Assembly: GCF_040812015.1 (NCBI RefSeq)
Contig: NZ_JBFNXJ010000009.1
Location: 124,001-188,000 of the forward strand
Source: Chitinivorax sp. PXF-14
GTDB lineage: Bacteria; Pseudomonadota; Gammaproteobacteria; Burkholderiales; SCOH01
Length of the DNA: 64,000 nucleotides
Direction of reading: 5' to 3'
In this document: in pieces, positions 15,326-23,798 of the stretch
Position numbering within the stretch: the first letter of the stretch is position 1
How the letters are laid out: each line of letters starts with the position of its first letter
The notes under the pieces: model-generated
Databases searched by the model: none
The model's input: the letters and a program-made list of their open reading frames with translations, nothing else
Told to the model about the DNA's origin: nothing
Program-made: the position numbers and the translations under genes

Positions 15326-17998
15326 ATGTCACACAAGCACAGTGTGCTGGCGCTCTCGCTGGCACTGGCCGGCGCGGCGAGTGCCGCGCAGGCTGCCGGC
15401 CAGCTGGTCATCAGCCAGGTCTACGGCGGCGGCGGCAACAGCGGCGCCAGCTGGCGCAACGATTTCATCGAGCTCTACAACCGCAGCGGCGCCCCGGTGT
15501 CGCTCGCGGGCTGGAGCGTACAGTATGCCTCGGCGAGCGGCACCAGCTGGGCGCTCACCCCGCTCGCCGGCACCCTGCAGCCCGGCCACTACTACCTGGT
15601 GCAGCAAGCCCAGGGCGCGGGTGGCAGCCAGAATCTGCCGGCACCCGATGCCAGCGGCAACCTCGCGCTATCGGCCAGCAACGGCAAGGTGGCGCTCGTC
15701 AGCAGCACCACGGCGCTGAGCTGCGGCGCGGCCTGCGCCACGGCCCCCGGCGTGGTCGATTTCGTCGGCTTCGGCAGCGCCAACAATGCCGAAGGCTCGC
15801 CCACCCCGGCGCTCGGCAACACGCTGGCGGCGCTGCGCAACCATGGCGGCTGCGACGACAGCGACAACAACACGGCCGACTTCGCCACCGGCGCCCCCAA
15901 CCCGCGCAACAGCGCCAGCACGCCCGGCACCTGTGCCGACACGGGCTCGGGCGGCACCAGCGGCGGCGCGGCGGTACGCATCCACGACATCCAGGGGCGT
16001 GCCCACCTGTCGCCCTACAACGGCCAGGCAGTCAGCGGCGTGCCGGGCATCGTCACCGCCCGGATGAACAACGGCTTCTTCATGCAGGACGACCACCCCG
16101 ACGATGACCCGGCCACCTCGGAAGGCATATTCGTCTACACCGGCAGCGCGCCCACGGCCAACGTCGGCGATGCGGTACGGGTAGCCGGCCGGGTCGCCGA
16201 GTTCCGCCCCGGCGGCAGTGGTGGCGGCAACAACCTGACCACGACCGAGATCACCGCGCCGAGCATCAGCGTGGTCTCCAGCGGCAATGCGCTGCCCGCG
16301 CCGGTGGTGATCGGCTCCGGTGGCCGCATGCCGCCCGGCAAGACGATCTACGCCGGCGCCAGTGGCGATGTCGAGACACTGGGCAACCTCAACCCGGCGC
16401 AGAACGGCCTCGATTTCTACGAGAGCCTCGAAGGCATGCGCGTCGAGATCGACAACCCGGTGGCCAGCGGCCCGAGTAACAGCTACAACGAGCTGCCGCT
16501 GCTGCCCGACCGCGGCAACTGGGCGGCAACGCGCACCCAGCGCGGCGGCATCGTCATCGCGCCGGACGACTTCAATCCCGAGCGCATCATCGTCAAGCCG
16601 GGCACCGTGAGCCTGCCGCGCGCCAATGTCGGCGACGGCTTCAGTCAGATCGTCGGCGTGATGGACTACAGTTTCGGTAATTTCATGGTGCTGGCCACCG
16701 GCTACGCGGGCTTCCAGAATAACGGCCTGCAAGCCGAGACCACGCGCAGGCAGACGTCGAACGAGCTGGCGATCGCCTCGTTCAATGTCGAGAACCTCGC
16801 GCCAAGCGACGCGCAAAGCAAGTTCGACCGCCTCGCCGCCCAGATCGTGAACCACCTGCAGGCGCCCGACATCGTCGGTCTGATGGAGATTCAGGACAAC
16901 AGCGGCGCCACCGACGACGGCACGGTCGCAGCGGAGCAGACCTTCGCCAGGCTGATCGCCGCCATCACGGCGGCGGGCGGGCCAGCCTACCAGCACCGCT
17001 CGATCGACCCGGTGAACGACCAGGATGGCGGACAGCCCGGCGGCAACATCCGCCAGGGTTTCCTGTTCAACCCGGCCCGTGTCGGCTTCGTCGACCGCGC
17101 GGGCGGCGACTCGACCACTGCAGTCAGCGTGGTGACCGGCAGCACCGGCCTGCAGCTGAGCGCGAGCCCGGGCCGCATCGCGCCCACCGACGGTGCGTTC
17201 GCGAGCAGCCGCAAGCCGCTCGCGGCCGAGTTCAGCTTCAACGGCCACCGGCTGTTCGTGATCGCCAATCACTGGAACTCGAAGGGTGGCGACCAGCCGC
17301 TGTACGGCCGCTTCCAGCCGCCGCAGCGCAGCTCGGAAAGCCAGCGCGGGCAACAGGCCACCATCGTCGGCAACTTCGTGCGGCGCCTCCTCGCGGCCGA
17401 TGCGCAGGCCAAGGTGGTGGTGCTCGGCGACCTCAACGACTTCGAGTTCTCGACCGCTGTCGGCACGCTCAAGCAGGCCGGCCTGCACGACCTGGTCGAG
17501 ACGCTGCCCGCCGCCGAGCGCTACACCTATGTGTTCGAGGGCAATGCGCAGGTGCTCGACCACATCCTGATCAGCGACGCGCTGGCGAGCAAGGCCGAGT
17601 ACGACGTGGTGCACGTCAACAGCGAATTCGCCGACCAGGCCAGCGACCACGAGCCCGAGGTCGCGCGCCTGAACCTGCCGGCAGCGCCCGTCAACCTCTC
17701 GGGCCAGGTCAGCTGGAGCGCCTCGGGGCTCAGCTACAACCGCGCCACCGGACTCTATTCGGGCAGCGTCACGCTGAATGCCAGGGCCGACATCGGCGCG
17801 CCCTTCGCGCTGGCACTGTCGGGCCTGCCCGCCGGCGTCACGCTGGCCAACGCAAGCACGACGGTCGCGGGGCTACCGGCGATCAAGCTGTTCACGCCGT
17901 TGAGCACGGGCCAGAGCCTGACCGTGCCGCTGCAGTTCAAGAACCCGTCGAATGTGAAGATCGGCTACTCGGCCCACGTCTACGGCAGCAATCTGTAA
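15326..17998 (+). CDS. Secreted LTD-EEP nuclease (ExeM/NucH-like)
   Basis: An 890-aa exported protein. The ATG at 15326 follows a GAGG site; the frame extends upstream to 15152 without a better start. After a Sec signal (LALSLALAGAASAAQAAG) comes a lamin-tail domain (LVISQVYGGGGNSG, NDFIELYNRS, LAGWSVQY), an OB-like segment (about 225-400), and an endonuclease/exonuclease/phosphatase domain with IASFNVENL, IVGLMEIQDNSG (catalytic Glu), ANHWNSKGGD, VVVLGDLNDFE and QASDHEPEV (catalytic His). A C-terminal beta domain of about 100 aa follows. This is the architecture of secreted DNases such as ExeM of Shewanella, which degrade extracellular DNA for nutrition or biofilm turnover. Divergent from the alpha-2-macroglobulin operon. 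Confidence 0.9.
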   Translation: MSHKHSVLALSLALAGAASAAQAAGQLVISQVYGGGGNSGASWRNDFIELYNRSGAPVSLAGWSVQYASASGTSWALTPLAGTLQPGHYYLVQQAQGAGGSQNLPAPDASGNLALSASNGKVALVSSTTALSCGAACATAPGVVDFVGFGSANNAEGSPTPALGNTLAALRNHGGCDDSDNNTADFATGAPNPRNSASTPGTCADTGSGGTSGGAAVRIHDIQGRAHLSPYNGQAVSGVPGIVTARMNNGFFMQDDHPDDDPATSEGIFVYTGSAPTANVGDAVRVAGRVAEFRPGGSGGGNNLTTTEITAPSISVVSSGNALPAPVVIGSGGRMPPGKTIYAGASGDVETLGNLNPAQNGLDFYESLEGMRVEIDNPVASGPSNSYNELPLLPDRGNWAATRTQRGGIVIAPDDFNPERIIVKPGTVSLPRANVGDGFSQIVGVMDYSFGNFMVLATGYAGFQNNGLQAETTRRQTSNELAIASFNVENLAPSDAQSKFDRLAAQIVNHLQAPDIVGLMEIQDNSGATDDGTVAAEQTFARLIAAITAAGGPAYQHRSIDPVNDQDGGQPGGNIRQGFLFNPARVGFVDRAGGDSTTAVSVVTGSTGLQLSASPGRIAPTDGAFASSRKPLAAEFSFNGHRLFVIANHWNSKGGDQPLYGRFQPPQRSSESQRGQQATIVGNFVRRLLAADAQAKVVVLGDLNDFEFSTAVGTLKQAGLHDLVETLPAAERYTYVFEGNAQVLDHILISDALASKAEYDVVHVNSEFADQASDHEPEVARLNLPAAPVNLSGQVSWSASGLSYNRATGLYSGSVTLNARADIGAPFALALSGLPAGVTLANASTTVAGLPAIKLFTPLSTGQSLTVPLQFKNPSNVKIGYSAHVYGSNL

Positions 17999-18003
17999 AC
18001 ACG

Positions 18004-18027
18004 GCGGGGCCGCGTCAACGGCCCCGC
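18004..18027 (+). terminator. Hairpin between nuclease and PEP-CTERM genes
   Basis: GCGGGGCCG (18004-18012), loop CGTCAA, CGGCCCCGC (18019-18027) is a perfect 9-bp stem directly after the nuclease stop. No U-run follows, so it may stabilise the upstream mRNA or attenuate read-through rather than terminate fully. Confidence 0.45.
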
Positions 18028-18047
18028 ATCAACCAGGGATGCACTCC

Positions 18048-18662
18048 ATGCAACGATGGCAACACCACCTGCTGGGCCTGTTCTCCGGCCTGGCCTTGTC
18101 CGCGCCGGCGCTGGCCACCCCGGCCTACCATGTCTCGGTCGATACCGCCGCGCTCGCCGGCAGCGCGGGCTTTCTCGATTTCACGCTGGGGGGCCTGCTC
18201 GATTCGCCAGCCGCCCACGTCAGCATCACCGGCCTCAGCGGTGGCAACGCAAACGGCAGCACCGTGCTCGATGGCGACGCCGGCACGCTCGCAGGCGGCT
18301 GGCAGCTCGGCAATCTCGGCGCGTTCAACGGCGTCTACCAGGGCTGGCAATTCGGCAACCGGCTCGATTTTGATCTGGCATTCGGCGGCGACTGGCTGAG
18401 CGCGACGAGCGGCTCGGGCTCGACGCTCGCCTTCAAGCTGTGGGATACGCAGGGACAGACGCTGCTGGCCCGCGACGGCAACGGCGACCTGCTGCGTTTC
18501 GAGCTGAGCGCCGGTGGTCAGGTAGGCGTCAACCGCTTCCCGGATGCTTCAGGCGGCTCGCCGGCCGCAACCGTGGCAGCGGTGCCGGAGCCGCAATCGG
18601 TCGTGCTGATGCTCGTCGGCCTCGCGGTGCTGGGCTGGCGTCTGCGCCGCACCCGCGCCTGA
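18048..18662 (+). CDS. PEP-CTERM surface protein
   Basis: A 204-aa exported protein. I choose ATG 18048 because AGGGA lies about 8 nt upstream; the in-frame ATG at 18039 is too close to it. A signal peptide (LLGLFSGLALSAPALA) leads to a Gly/Ala/Ser-rich beta domain with FLDFTLGGLLDS and AFGGDWLSA. The C-terminus is a textbook exosortase sorting signal: VPEPQSVVLMLVGLAVLGW then RLRRTRA. PEP-CTERM proteins are processed by exosortase EpsH/XrtA and associated with exopolysaccharide and biofilm. No exosortase is in this window. It follows the secreted nuclease by about 50 bp and may be co-transcribed. Confidence 0.88.
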   Translation: MQRWQHHLLGLFSGLALSAPALATPAYHVSVDTAALAGSAGFLDFTLGGLLDSPAAHVSITGLSGGNANGSTVLDGDAGTLAGGWQLGNLGAFNGVYQGWQFGNRLDFDLAFGGDWLSATSGSGSTLAFKLWDTQGQTLLARDGNGDLLRFELSAGGQVGVNRFPDASGGSPAATVAAVPEPQSVVLMLVGLAVLGWRLRRTRA

Positions 18663-18680
18663 TCGCGGCCCGGCGGCAAG

Positions 18681-18711
18681 AAAAAAGCGGACCGCCGGGT
18701 CCGCTTTTTTT
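18681..18711. terminator. Bidirectional intrinsic terminator
   Basis: AGCGGACC (18686-18693), loop GCCG, GGTCCGCT (18698-18705), flanked by six A on the left and a run of seven T on the right. It serves the PEP-CTERM gene on the plus strand and, in reverse, the convergent GIY-YIG gene whose stop codon touches the T-run. Confidence 0.92.
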
Positions 18712-18989
18712 CATTCTGACGTCGCTGCCAGCCAGCCCGCCAGCAGGCGCAGCTTGTGTGCCCGCGGCAACTGCTTGAGCTCGTATTCGCGCCGCGAGGC
18801 GTGGCTCCTATCGGCGGCCGGCTCGGCATACACCAAGCTCACCGGTCGCCGGCTGCGCGTGTAGCGCGCGCCGCTACCGTCGTTGTGCTGCTGCAGGCGG
18901 CGTGCCAGATCGTTGCTGATGCCAGCATAGAGCGTGCCATCGGCGCACTCGACCAGATACACGCACCATTGCCCCGGCGGCAGCGCCAT
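18711..18989 (-). CDS. GIY-YIG domain protein (UPF0213/YhbQ-like)
   Basis: A 92-aa protein that is essentially one GIY-YIG nuclease domain: WCVYLVECADGTLYAGISND (the GIY and YIG elements read as VYL and YAG), LARRLQQHN, GARYTRSRRPVSLVY, and REYELKQLPRAHK with the conserved Glu. Stand-alone proteins of this kind (YhbQ, SLX1-like) have been linked to DNA repair, but their substrates are poorly known. The start is 2 bp after the stop of the methyl-accepting protein gene, so the two are probably co-transcribed although functionally unrelated. Confidence 0.92.
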   Translation of the reverse strand: MALPPGQWCVYLVECADGTLYAGISNDLARRLQQHNDGSGARYTRSRRPVSLVYAEPAADRSHASRREYELKQLPRAHKLRLLAGWLAATSE

Positions 18990-18991
18990 GC

Positions 18992-20194
18992 CTAGATCTG
19001 GAAGCGATCGACCGAGGCGCGCAGCTTGCCGGCCGATTCGGCCAGCTTCGCCAGCTCGCCAGCGGCCTGCTGCACGGCTACGGCATTGCGCGTGGCCATG
19101 TCGGCGATGCGCTCCACGCCGCCGGCGATGTCCGCGCTGCTTTGCGACTGTTCGCTGGTCGACGCGGCAATGTCGCCGACGACCGTGACGGCCTGCGAGG
19201 TGCTGGCAATGATCTCGCGCATCTGCTCGCCCACCCCGCTGGCCAGCGCCACACCAGATTCGACTTGGGCCGCCGCGCCCTGCATGCTGCGCATGGCGCT
19301 GTCGCTCTCGCTCTCGATGGCCGCGATGGTCTCGCCGATGCGGCGCGTGGCCTGGGTGGTGTTTTCCGCCAGCTTGCGCACTTCATCGGCCACCACGGCA
19401 AAGCCGCGTCCCGCTTCACCCGCGCGGGCAGCCTCGATCGAGGCGTTGAGTGCGAGCAGATTGGTCTGGTCGGCGATGTCCTTGATCGTGCCGAGAATGC
19501 CGGAAATCTCGTGCGAACGCTGGCCCAGCGAGGCCACCACCTCGGTCAGCACGCTCACCGAAGTCGCGATCGCGCGCATCTCGCCGACGGCCTCGGTCAC
19601 CGCCTCGCCGCCCTGGCTCGCCAGCTGCTTGGCGCTGTGCGACAGCTCACGCGCGCTGCGCGCATGGTCGGCGACCTGGCTCACGTTGCCGGAGAGCTGT
19701 TCGATCGCCGTGGCCGCAGCGCGGGCGGCATCGCTCTGCTGGGCCGAGGCCCCGGCGACGTGGCTTGCGGTGTCGTGCACGGTTGAGGCGGCCGCATCGA
19801 TCGCGTGCGCCGACGCCACCGCATCGGACACGATGCCGCGAAACTGCTCGGTCATCACATTGATGCGCATGGCCAGCAGATGAAACTGATTGTGCGTGTT
19901 GTGCTCGGTCAGCCCCGGCTCCACCGCGATATGCGTGGTCAGGTTGCCCTGGCCGATGGCCGACACGGCATCGGCGATCTGGGTCAGCGGTCGGAAACGG
20001 CGGCCGTTGATGAAGGCATTGATGGTCACCAGCACCGGCCACAGCACCAGCAGCACGCCGATCAGCGTGCGCTTCAAGTCGGCCAGATTATCGATGGACA
20101 GCGTGATGCCAATCAGGACGGCAAATACGACAGCCAATACCACGGCCGTGTTGGCGGCCGTTTGCACGGCGACGGGTTTGTGTTTGAGAGCCAT
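18992..20194 (-). CDS. Methyl-accepting chemotaxis protein lacking a sensor domain
   Basis: A 400-aa protein with two adjacent N-terminal membrane helices (about 13-33 and 41-60) and almost no periplasmic loop, then a HAMP-like segment ([20 protein letters not shown]) and a long MCP signalling domain. The hairpin tip reads [20 protein letters not shown], the CheA/CheW-binding region. With no periplasmic domain it must sense membrane state, an intracellular cue or a partner protein. The start ATG at 20194 has only a weak ribosome site. The AT-rich segment 20265-20295 upstream is a likely promoter region. It lies about 27 kb from the Pil-Chp cluster, so coupling to that system is not implied. 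Confidence 0.93.
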   Translation of the reverse strand: MALKHKPVAVQTAANTAVVLAVVFAVLIGITLSIDNLADLKRTLIGVLLVLWPVLVTINAFINGRRFRPLTQIADAVSAIGQGNLTTHIAVEPGLTEHNTHNQFHLLAMRINVMTEQFRGIVSDAVASAHAIDAAASTVHDTASHVAGASAQQSDAARAAATAIEQLSGNVSQVADHARSARELSHSAKQLASQGGEAVTEAVGEMRAIATSVSVLTEVVASLGQRSHEISGILGTIKDIADQTNLLALNASIEAARAGEAGRGFAVVADEVRKLAENTTQATRRIGETIAAIESESDSAMRSMQGAAAQVESGVALASGVGEQMREIIASTSQAVTVVGDIAASTSEQSQSSADIAGGVERIADMATRNAVAVQQAAGELAKLAESAGKLRASVDRFQI

Positions 20195-20411
20195 GTATCA
20201 GTCTTTCGTGGTGAACGCGGGGTGGCAAGCCGCAGGCCCCGGGGAGGCGATCAAGCGGCGAATAGATTATCACTTTTAAATATTATCAAATGCTAACACA
20301 ACTCTGCATGGCGTCTGCCCCTGCCCCTCGCCAGGGCTGGATCCGGCCACATGCCGGCGGGCGAAGTCGTAGTGTATTCGGCCAGCCCGCTACCGGCGCC
20401 CCAGCCCGACC

Positions 20412-20870
20412 TCAGAAGATGCCGCAGGACAAGCCACCCGCCAGCGTCAGCCCCATCTCCTCGCTCGCCAGCAGCGCGGCGGCAGTCAAATCGCCACGGC
20501 AGATCAGCGGCTCCACCACGGCCTTCAAGGGATAGCCGCGCGCGATGCGCTCGATGGCGGTCAATGCGCCCGTGCCATCGTTACCGGCGCTGATGAGCAC
20601 GCCATAGGGCAAGCCCTCGACCTTGCCCTGCGCGGGGTAATAGGTCCGGTCGAGAAAATCCTTCATGGCACCGGCCATATAACCGAAATTTTCCGGCGTG
20701 GCGAGCAGCAGCCCGTCGCAGGCCAGCAGGTCGGCGATCGTGGCCGCCAGGGCCGGCAGAAAGCGCACCTCGACCTCGTCGGCAAACTGGGCCGCGCCGC
20801 GCCGGGCGCCCTCGGCCATCATGTAGGTGCGGCCGCTCTGGCTCGCATGGACGATCAGCAGCGTCTTCAT
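20412..20870 (-). CDS. Flavodoxin-like / NAD(P)H-dependent FMN reductase family protein
   Basis: A 152-aa protein with the flavodoxin fold. The FMN phosphate loop is IVHASQSGRTYMMAEGA, followed by CDGLLLATPENFGYMAG (the family signature) and SAGNDGTGAL. It probably binds FMN and carries out a cytosolic redox reaction with an unknown partner. Its start overlaps the DUF1853 stop by 4 bases, indicating coupled translation. It ends GGLSCGIF, a Cys-containing tail I cannot interpret. Confidence 0.88.
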   Translation of the reverse strand: MKTLLIVHASQSGRTYMMAEGARRGAAQFADEVEVRFLPALAATIADLLACDGLLLATPENFGYMAGAMKDFLDRTYYPAQGKVEGLPYGVLISAGNDGTGALTAIERIARGYPLKAVVEPLICRGDLTAAALLASEEMGLTLAGGLSCGIF

Positions 20871-21766
20871 CGTGGCTCGCCGTGGCGGCGCTCGGGCCAG
20901 CCCGCAGGTACGATGACGCCACGGCCGATCTCCCCATCCAGGCCCAGCTCGGCCAGCAACACGGGTTTGTGCGAATGGGTGAAATGCAGCCGGACTTGCG
21001 CTTCGGCCTCATCCAGACATCCGGCCGCGGTACTGGCGTGCACCGGCGCGATCCATTGCAGGCGCTGCAGCATGACGATGCGGCTGCCCGGCGAGACCGG
21101 CCAGGCCTCGCCCGGCCTGCGCCACCAGCCGTGCGCATGCTGGCGCGAGACCTCGGGCACCGCATTCGCTGGCGCTTGGCGATGGAACAGCCAGCCGCCG
21201 ACGCAGGCTACCGAGCGCGCGGCCGGCAGCGGCATCTGCGCCTGTGCCAGGGCGGAGCTGGCCAGGGGCAGCTGGTGATCGCGCAGGCGCTTGAGCTTGT
21301 CGGCCAGGCAGTCGCTCGGGTTGGGGCCGACGCACTGGCTCGGGTCGGCCACGGCCTCGACGGCCAGATAGAGCTTGAACGCGGTCTCGATATGCACCAC
21401 GCCCTCGGCGGGCCAGTCGACCAGGAAATCGAGCTCACCCACGGTGCTCGCGCCATCCTTGATTGCCAGGCCGCGCGCCAGCAGGTTGGCGCCGCAGAGA
21501 AAGGCAAAGCCGTATTCCCACAGGCGTTCGGCATAGCGCCCGAGGCGCCCGTCGAGCTCGCTCTCGATCCACCGGTGGAGCGGCGCCGGGGCCGCATCGA
21601 GACGCAGCAGGGCATCTCCCAGCGTCGGCGGCAGACACGTCGCCGGCAGGCTGCGCTGACGCCAGTAGCCATCGTCGCGGTCGAGCAGGCCGGGGCCGGC
21701 CAACAGCCAGGCCAGGTTGCGAACGTGCAGGTCGCTCAGGTGGGGAAGAACAGTGTCGAGCCACAT
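20867..21766 (-). CDS. DUF1853 family protein
   Basis: A 299-aa protein from the ATG at 21766; a GTG seven codons earlier (21787) is an alternative. It begins MWLDTVLPHLSDLHVRNLAW and contains GELDFLVDWPAEGVVHIETAFKLYL, an Asp...Glu-x-Lys arrangement resembling a PD-(D/E)XK nuclease core, which is how I read the conserved block of DUF1853. Function unknown in all cases I know. It is translationally coupled to the flavodoxin gene downstream (4-bp overlap). Confidence 0.88.
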   Translation of the reverse strand: MWLDTVLPHLSDLHVRNLAWLLAGPGLLDRDDGYWRQRSLPATCLPPTLGDALLRLDAAPAPLHRWIESELDGRLGRYAERLWEYGFAFLCGANLLARGLAIKDGASTVGELDFLVDWPAEGVVHIETAFKLYLAVEAVADPSQCVGPNPSDCLADKLKRLRDHQLPLASSALAQAQMPLPAARSVACVGGWLFHRQAPANAVPEVSRQHAHGWWRRPGEAWPVSPGSRIVMLQRLQWIAPVHASTAAGCLDEAEAQVRLHFTHSHKPVLLAELGLDGEIGRGVIVPAGWPERRHGEPR

Positions 21767-21817
21767 GCAGCAACCATAGCCGCTCACAGCCGGGGCGCCA
21801 AGGCTGGCGTCACGCAG

Positions 21818-22204
21818 TCAGGAAGACCGGGGCATGCGTTCCACCCATTCGATAGGCAGGTCGTCCGGGTCGACGCAGAAGGTGAAGCGGCAGCCGGTCA
21901 ACGGATCGACACGAACCGGCTCGCAGGCGATGCCGTGTGCGGCCAGGTGGACGATCACGGCATCGAGGTTGTCGACGGTGAAGGCGAGATGGCGCAATCC
22001 GCAAGCCTCCGGCCGACTCACGCGGGCGGGGGGTGCCGGGAAGGAGAACAGCTCAATCTGGCTGCCGTCGGGCAGGCCCAGGTCGAGCTTCCATGACTGG
22101 CGCTCGGCACGCCAGGTCTCGGCGATCACCGGCAGCGCCAGCACCTCGGTATAGAAATGCCGGGCGCGCGCATAGTCGCTGCAGATCAGCGCGACGTGGT
22201 GCAT
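21818..22204 (-). CDS. VOC (glyoxalase/bleomycin-resistance) family protein, YaeR-like
   Basis: A 128-aa protein from the ATG at 22204; a GTG at 22216 is the alternative start. It matches the E. coli YaeR pattern: MHHVALICSDYARARHFY, SWKLDLGLPDGSQIELFSFP, SRPEACGLRHLAFTVDN and a terminal LPIEWVER. The metal ligands expected for VOC enzymes are visible (His near the start, Glu in IELF, His in LRHLAF, Glu in PIEW). It may be an aldehyde-adduct or glyoxalase-type enzyme, but the substrate is unknown. It lies directly after the PrpF-like gene, 17 bp away, so the two are probably one operon. Confidence 0.92.
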   Translation of the reverse strand: MHHVALICSDYARARHFYTEVLALPVIAETWRAERQSWKLDLGLPDGSQIELFSFPAPPARVSRPEACGLRHLAFTVDNLDAVIVHLAAHGIACEPVRVDPLTGCRFTFCVDPDDLPIEWVERMPRSS

Positions 22205-22221
22205 GCCGGCAATCACCCGAC

Positions 22222-23703
22222 TTACTCCGCCGCCTCGGCAGCGGCCTTGGGCTTGCGACGGCGCCGGCGACGCGGCTTGGAAGGCTTGTCCTTGTCCACC
22301 GCCTGTGCGTCCGGCACGGCCAGCGCATCGCCCTCTACCGCCAGTGGCTCGGCGGCGGCAGGCTGTGTTTCGGCAGCCGACTCAAGCGGCTCAGGCTTCG
22401 GCTTGCGCGCCGCCTTGTCGGCCTGCTTGGCGCGCGGTGGCGCGGCCTCCTTGGGTTTCTGCTTGGGTTTGGCCTTGCGCTTTTCCGGCTTGCTTTCGGC
22501 CCAGATCACCGGCTCGGTGCTGACCGGCTCGGGCAGCTTGACCGCCAGCTCCGCCGGCATCGGCACCAGCACGCAGCCTTCCATCAGGCGGCGAGCGCTG
22601 CGTCCCATCGAGACCTTGGGCACATTCCAGTCGCTGCCCTTGCCTTCAACCTCGGCTGCCATCGTCGTCACGCCGGCGGGCTGGCCGAAACGCAGCTCGC
22701 GCCCTGCTTCGAGTGCCTTGCCGACGGTCTGGCTGACAATGGTTGCCGGGATGCACGCCGCCACGGCCAGCGCGATGGCACCGGTGCCGGTATAGGCGTG
22801 ATGCAGCTTGCCCATCGAGACGATGCGGGCGGTGATGTCGCAGTCCGCCTTGGCCACGGGCCGGCCCCCTGCCGCCACATAGTCGGCCGGCTTGGCGACG
22901 AAGCTGATCTTGGGGATGGCTGGCCGCAGCCTGGTAGCCTCGTCCGGCGTCTCCGCCAGGCCCATGGCGACGGCGGCGTGGGCGCGGATGGTTTCGAGAC
23001 GGGCCAGCAGCTCCGCATTCGCGTTGACTTGGTCCGGCGTTTCAAAGCCGCTCAGGCCAAGATCCTTGGCCTTGACGAATACCGTCGGATTGCCCGCATC
23101 GATCAAGGTTGTCTTGAGCTTGCCGAGATCGGGGATGTCGAGCGTATCGATCTTGTTGCCGGTCGGGAACAGTTTGCCCGTGCTGCCGCCGGCGGGGTCG
23201 AGGAAATCCAGCCGGATTTCCGCCCCCGGGAAGGCCAGGCCGTCGAAGCGGAAATCGCTCTCGACCACGGGCAAGCCATGCTTGACCGGCACATGGGCCA
23301 CGATCACCTTGCCGACATTGGCCTGCCAGATGCGCACGGTGGTCATGCCCTCGACCGCCGGCACCAGCCTTTCCTCGATCGCGAACGGCCCGACGGCAGC
23401 GGTCAGATTTCCGCAGTTGCCGGCATAGTCGATCAGTGCATCGTCAATCGCCACATGGCCGAACAGGTAATCGACATCACAGCCTTCCTGCGTGGACTTG
23501 CCGACGATCGCGATCTTGCTGGTGGCCGAGGTGCCGCCCCCCACGCCGTCGCTCTGCTTGCCATACGGATCGGGGCTGCCGACCGCACGCAGCAGGATAC
23601 GGTTGGCCAGGGCCGGGTCGGCCGGCAGGACATCGGCCCGGAAGAACAGGCCCTTGCTGGTGCCGCCGCGCATCCAGGCGGCGGGAATCTTGAGTTGGTT
23701 CAT
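22222..23703 (-). CDS. PrpF-family isomerase with a long basic C-terminal tail
   Basis: A 493-aa protein. Residues 1-388 are a PrpF/4-oxalomesaconate tautomerase domain (diaminopimelate-epimerase fold): MRGGTSKGLFF, GVGGGTSATSKIAIVG with K63, and DYAGNCGNLTAAVG with C97, matching the catalytic Lys and Cys described for PrpF. PrpF isomerises methylaconitate in the 2-methylcitrate cycle; relatives act on oxalomesaconate or similar. No prpB, prpC or acnD is near, so the substrate is open. Residues 389-493 are a Lys/Pro/Ala-rich disordered tail ending in six arginines and AAAEAAE, like the tail of RNase E. I read the start ATG at 23703. The upstream gene lies 95 bp away. Confidence 0.88.
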   Translation of the reverse strand: MNQLKIPAAWMRGGTSKGLFFRADVLPADPALANRILLRAVGSPDPYGKQSDGVGGGTSATSKIAIVGKSTQEGCDVDYLFGHVAIDDALIDYAGNCGNLTAAVGPFAIEERLVPAVEGMTTVRIWQANVGKVIVAHVPVKHGLPVVESDFRFDGLAFPGAEIRLDFLDPAGGSTGKLFPTGNKIDTLDIPDLGKLKTTLIDAGNPTVFVKAKDLGLSGFETPDQVNANAELLARLETIRAHAAVAMGLAETPDEATRLRPAIPKISFVAKPADYVAAGGRPVAKADCDITARIVSMGKLHHAYTGTGAIALAVAACIPATIVSQTVGKALEAGRELRFGQPAGVTTMAAEVEGKGSDWNVPKVSMGRSARRLMEGCVLVPMPAELAVKLPEPVSTEPVIWAESKPEKRKAKPKQKPKEAAPPRAKQADKAARKPKPEPLESAAETQPAAAEPLAVEGDALAVPDAQAVDKDKPSKPRRRRRRKPKAAAEAAE

Positions 23704-23798
23704 TTACGCCAATCGATGGGCGCCGCCAGGGGCGGCACCCGAAATTAGTCGGCACGGGCTGCTCGACGCGCGACAGCGCGGAACAAACCCGTTGCCGG

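Noticed and set aside
15668-17650. Minus-strand ORF of 660 codons
   Set aside because: Antisense to the LTD-EEP nuclease, whose catalytic motifs are intact. Composition shadow.
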